This document shows positions 61,122 to 64,000 of a DNA stretch of 64,000 bases, piece after piece. The position numbers and the translations under genes were made by a program. Source of the stretch: Planctomycetota bacterium (GTDB lineage Bacteria; Planctomycetota; Phycisphaerae; WQYP01); the NCBI GenBank assembly GCA_021805985.1, contig JAJZDN010000013.1, positions 1-64,000 on the forward strand. The letters are read 5' to 3'. Under the pieces are notes generated by a model, which saw only the letters and a list, made by a program, of their open reading frames with translations, made no database searches and was not told where the DNA came from. Positions within the stretch are counted from its first letter, which is position 1; each line of letters begins with the position of its first letter.

Positions 61122-63662
61122 ATGGATGTATTACCAATAGACGCATTTCTGCCGCAAATTATCGCGCTGTTGCCGCGGCAGGGCGCGCTGGTGCTTACGG
61201 CTGAGCCGGGAGCGGGCAAAACCACGCGCGTTCCTCCGGCCCTCTTGGAGGCCGGAATTCTCTCAGCGAGCGCTCCACGTATTGTCGTGCTCCAGCCACG
61301 GCGCATTGCGGCCAAAGCCGTCGCTGCGCGTATTGCCGATGAACGCGGTTGGATGCTCGGCGATCAGGTCGGCTACCAAGTGCGGATGGAGAAACTAGTC
61401 CGTGCGAATACCGCTTTGCGGATCATGACCGAGGGAATTCTGGCTCGGCAGTTGCTAGATGACCCATCCTTGGAACATGTTGGTGCCGTCATATTAGATG
61501 AGTTTCATGAACGCAGTATTCACAGCGACCTGACCCTGGCCATGCTACGGCAGGTGCAACGGACCATTCGTCCGGACCTGTTGATTCTGGTCATGTCCGC
61601 CACGCTCGATGCGCAGAAAGTCGCTGATTATCTGGACAACGCACCGGTGCTAAGCGTGCCGGGGCGATTGTACCCGGTGCGCACAATCTACCAGACCGGA
61701 AGCGAGGGGCGGTTGGAAGATCGGGTTATGTCGGCCCTGCGCGCGGCGCTGGAACTGGAAAATACCGGACATATTCTTGTATTTCTGCCGGGTGCAATGG
61801 AGATCAACCGCTGTGCTGCCGTCGCCAGGAACTTGCCGCTTGCGGTGCACTGCGCTATCCGCACGCTTTATGGTTCCATGCCACTGGAGGCTCAAGTCAA
61901 TGTGCTCAAAGCGTGCCCGCAACGTAAAATTATATTTTCCACGAATATCGCCGAAACCTCCTTAACCATTGATGGCGTGATGGTTGTCATTGATTCCGGG
62001 CTGGTGCGGCAGGCCAGTCTTGACGCGCAGCGCGGCGTTGATCGACTTGATTTAATCCAAATCAGCAAAGCGTCTGCTGATCAACGCATGGGCCGCGCCG
62101 GCCGCACTGCCCCCGGGCTATGCATCAGACTATGGCCGGAATTGCAAACCAAACACCTCAAAGATTTTGAGATTCCTGAAATAAAGCGGGTTGATCTGGC
62201 AGAAAGTATTTTAACGCTCTATGCTTGGGATCGGCATGGTCCCCAAGGCTTTGAATTCTTTGAGTCCCCGCCGGTGCAACGCGCCGAATCTGCGGTGGAA
62301 TTGTTGCGGGAGTTAGGTGCCTTAGAGCCGATATCCGATGGCTTACGCCTCACTGCACTTGGGAGAAAATTACTGGAATTGCCCTTGCATCCCCGCCTGG
62401 GCCGGCTGATGCTCGCGGCAGTGCAGAGCGGAAAAGCGGCCCTGGGTTGTGTGCTGGCGGCATTAATTTCTGAACGGGATATTGTATCGTCACGAAGGGA
62501 TCAACGCGCACCGGGGGCCGGCGATTCGGATGTTTTAATCCGGGTCATGGCCTTGGCGGAAAAAGGTGCTCATGGTGCCTCAGTGACAATCGACGCAATG
62601 GGAGCCTCTCGGGTTCGTGCCGTGGCCAATGAGCTGGGGCGACTGATTGGCTCTAAGATTGATTTATCGCAGGTTTCCAGCAGCACGGATTCTTCGGAAA
62701 TTGGCGATTTGCTACTGCGGGCGTACCCGGAACGCATTTGCCGCCGAAGGGAAACCGACCCTGCGCGGGCAGTCATGGTAGGTGGGGGCGGAGTACGTAT
62801 GGGACCGGGGTCGGTGGTACTTGGCGCGCCTTTATTTGTGGCGGTGGATATCTCTGCGTCGAACAGCCCCAGCGAGGCGATGGTGCATATTGCATCGGCA
62901 ATAACCCGTCAACAACTGGCAAACATGTATCCGGAATCCATCCGGGAGGAAAAAAGCATAGAGATTGCCGAGGGTCGGATATTGGCTCATCGCAGGGTGT
63001 TGTACCGTGATCTGGTGCTTGAGGAATTTGCGGATTCCCAGCCTGATCCGGCAGAATTCCAGAAAGTCGCAATCGCATATATCGTGCAGCGAATGCCGGA
63101 ATTTCTGCAACGTGATGTGGCCCTGCGGCGTTTAGCTGCACGCCTGGTCATGTTGCGAAACGCTATGCCGGAAAAGCAGGTCCCCGTGATAAACCCTGCA
63201 GACCTCACGACGTTATTAGCCTCTCAGGCGATGGACGCCGGGGCGCTGCGGAAAATCATTGCCGGTGATGGTCTGGCGGCGGCTATTGAATCAACCCTGG
63301 ATCATGCCATCACACGACTTCTCGCCGCCGCAGCCCCGGCCCATCTTACGATGCCCAATGGTCGCACCGCAGAGCTTGACTATCGCGATGATGGCACGCC
63401 AGTGCTATCTGTGCGATTGCAGGATTTGTTTGGCTTTCAAGATACGCCTCGCATCGCCGGCGGCCGGGTGCCCGTGCTACTGGAAATTCTGGGGCCTAAC
63501 CATCGGCCCGTGCAGATTACCAATGATTTAGCCGGATTCTGGTCCGGTAGTTACGCCCTGGTACGAAAAGATTTGCGTGCGCGCTATCCAAAACACGCAT
63601 GGCCGGAAAATCCGGCGCAGGCGCAACCCGTGGTGCGGCGCGACCGTAGAGATAGAAAATAA
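61122..63662 (+). CDS. hrpB: ATP-dependent RNA helicase HrpB
   Basis: DEAH/RHA-type helicase, 846 residues (start 61089 also in frame). Walker A is AEPGAGKTTRVP (Lys33), motif II DEFHER (Asp126), motif III MSATLDAQK, motif V IIFSTNIAETSLTIDGV, motif VI QRMGRAGRTAPG. The C-terminal half holds the helicase-associated domain and the HrpB-specific region (VLLEILGPNHRPVQ, DLAGFWSGSYALVRKDLRARYPKH). Bacterial HrpB proteins act on RNA, with an unsettled role. The 5' flank (60977-61088) is a low-complexity stretch of GGTTACAG/CTAACTCC repeats rather than a gene. Confidence 0.95.
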   Translation: MDVLPIDAFLPQIIALLPRQGALVLTAEPGAGKTTRVPPALLEAGILSASAPRIVVLQPRRIAAKAVAARIADERGWMLGDQVGYQVRMEKLVRANTALRIMTEGILARQLLDDPSLEHVGAVILDEFHERSIHSDLTLAMLRQVQRTIRPDLLILVMSATLDAQKVADYLDNAPVLSVPGRLYPVRTIYQTGSEGRLEDRVMSALRAALELENTGHILVFLPGAMEINRCAAVARNLPLAVHCAIRTLYGSMPLEAQVNVLKACPQRKIIFSTNIAETSLTIDGVMVVIDSGLVRQASLDAQRGVDRLDLIQISKASADQRMGRAGRTAPGLCIRLWPELQTKHLKDFEIPEIKRVDLAESILTLYAWDRHGPQGFEFFESPPVQRAESAVELLRELGALEPISDGLRLTALGRKLLELPLHPRLGRLMLAAVQSGKAALGCVLAALISERDIVSSRRDQRAPGAGDSDVLIRVMALAEKGAHGASVTIDAMGASRVRAVANELGRLIGSKIDLSQVSSSTDSSEIGDLLLRAYPERICRRRETDPARAVMVGGGGVRMGPGSVVLGAPLFVAVDISASNSPSEAMVHIASAITRQQLANMYPESIREEKSIEIAEGRILAHRRVLYRDLVLEEFADSQPDPAEFQKVAIAYIVQRMPEFLQRDVALRRLAARLVMLRNAMPEKQVPVINPADLTTLLASQAMDAGALRKIIAGDGLAAAIESTLDHAITRLLAAAAPAHLTMPNGRTAELDYRDDGTPVLSVRLQDLFGFQDTPRIAGGRVPVLLEILGPNHRPVQITNDLAGFWSGSYALVRKDLRARYPKHAWPENPAQAQPVVRRDRRDRK

Positions 63663-63663
63663 A

Positions 63664-63693
63664 GGTGTTGCAGCCTCGCTGGGCCGCAACACC
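63664..63693 (+). terminator. Probable terminator after hrpB
   Basis: Perfect 8-bp stem (63664-63671 with 63686-63693), 14-base loop, followed by AGTATTTT. It starts one base after the hrpB stop. Confidence 0.55.
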
Positions 63694-63751
63694 AGTATTT
63701 TACGAACCTCGGACGCCTAGAATAAGCTGGTCTCTTTTTGGAGCAATGTTT

Positions 63752-64000
63752 ATGAAGGCATGGTTATTGGAAAAACTCGGCGGGCTAGAAAATCTGCATC
63801 TGGGGAACTCTGCAGAGCCGGAATGCTCAATAAATGATGTGGTGCTGGAAGTGCAATACGCGGCATTAAATCCCGCGGATCGATATTTGGCCCAGGGCCA
63901 ATACCCGGCGCGGCCCGCGCTTCCGCACATCCTGGGCCGCGACGCGATGGGCCGCATCACGCAAACTGGTTCGGGCGTCACACACTGGAAGCCCGGAGAC
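63752..64000 (+). CDS. Quinone oxidoreductase/alcohol dehydrogenase-like protein (partial)
   Basis: First 83 residues of a medium-chain dehydrogenase/reductase cut by the window edge. MKAWLLEKLGGLENLHL, EVQYAALNPADRYLAQGQYP and LPHILGRDAMGRITQTGSGV are the GroES-like N-terminal pattern of the NADPH:quinone reductase branch. The NPADR context lacks the catalytic-zinc Cys of classical alcohol dehydrogenases. GGAG lies 8 bases before ATG 63752. Confidence 0.85.
   Translation, partial: MKAWLLEKLGGLENLHLGNSAEPECSINDVVLEVQYAALNPADRYLAQGQYPARPALPHILGRDAMGRITQTGSGVTHWKPGD

Overview
The window looks like a stretch of Planctomycetota chromosome, probably class Phycisphaerae or a close relative. No rRNA is present, so this rests on gene content. 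The pointers are two PEP-CTERM secreted proteins, a fused ThiD2-ThiE thiamine enzyme, Gram-negative lipid A genes (lpxA and an LpxH-like hydrolase) beside murJ, a carotenoid cluster of the C30 type (two CrtI paralogues around an aldehyde dehydrogenase), and large secreted glycoside hydrolases scattered among housekeeping genes. I found no rRNA, tRNA, CRISPR array, integrase or transposase. The window cuts off the last gene (a zinc-free-type alcohol dehydrogenase/quinone oxidoreductase) at its right edge and probably the tail of another gene at its left edge.

Layout. 1-8281: a terminator, then a first polysaccharide-degradation cluster (GH5-like TIM-barrel protein, parallel beta-helix protein, GH2 beta-mannosidase). 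8598-9230: DnaQ-like exonuclease. 9408-15045: two adjacent paralogous exported proteins built from one (first gene) or three (second gene) copies of an undescribed ~420-455-residue unit. 15267-19764: an envelope/cofactor run (GT2, lpxA, thiD2-thiE, murJ). 19657-22619: an accessory patch with a truncated membrane protein, a PIN/antitoxin pair, an LpxH-like phosphoesterase and a truncated zeta-toxin-like ATPase. 22671-30976: a second polysaccharide cluster (GH3 with PA14, GH78 alpha-L-rhamnosidase, GH99/WbsX-like protein). 31114-35070: membrane TPR protein and cysS. 35263-37191: two PEP-CTERM genes on the minus strand, each with a near-consensus promoter and a ~190-205-nt leader. 37610-43608: ribH, nusB, CLC transporter, MFS-acyltransferase fusion, CPBP protease. 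43957-47750: VWA membrane protein and a lone SMC-type ATPase. 47905-52626: carotenoid cluster. 53073-54452: stress-type DUF892 protein and a disordered acidic protein. 54879-64000: radical-SAM aminomutase, cinA, acyl-ACP desaturase, prmC, GH1 beta-glucosidase, hrpB and the partial dehydrogenase.

How they fit together. The two glycosidase clusters together supply mannosidase, rhamnosidase, beta-glucosidase and pectin-lyase-fold activities. That fits export-based breakdown of plant or algal heteropolysaccharides, finished inside the cell by the GH1 enzyme. No SusC/SusD pair, ABC importer or regulator accompanies them. LpxA, the LpxH-like enzyme, MurJ, the GT2 and the acyltransferase fusion point to a normal outer membrane and peptidoglycan. 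The least explained items are the repeat-unit protein pair at 9408-15045, the paired PEP-CTERM leaders, and two separate operons (toxin-antitoxin and ATPase) whose -35 boxes directly abut short tandem repeats.
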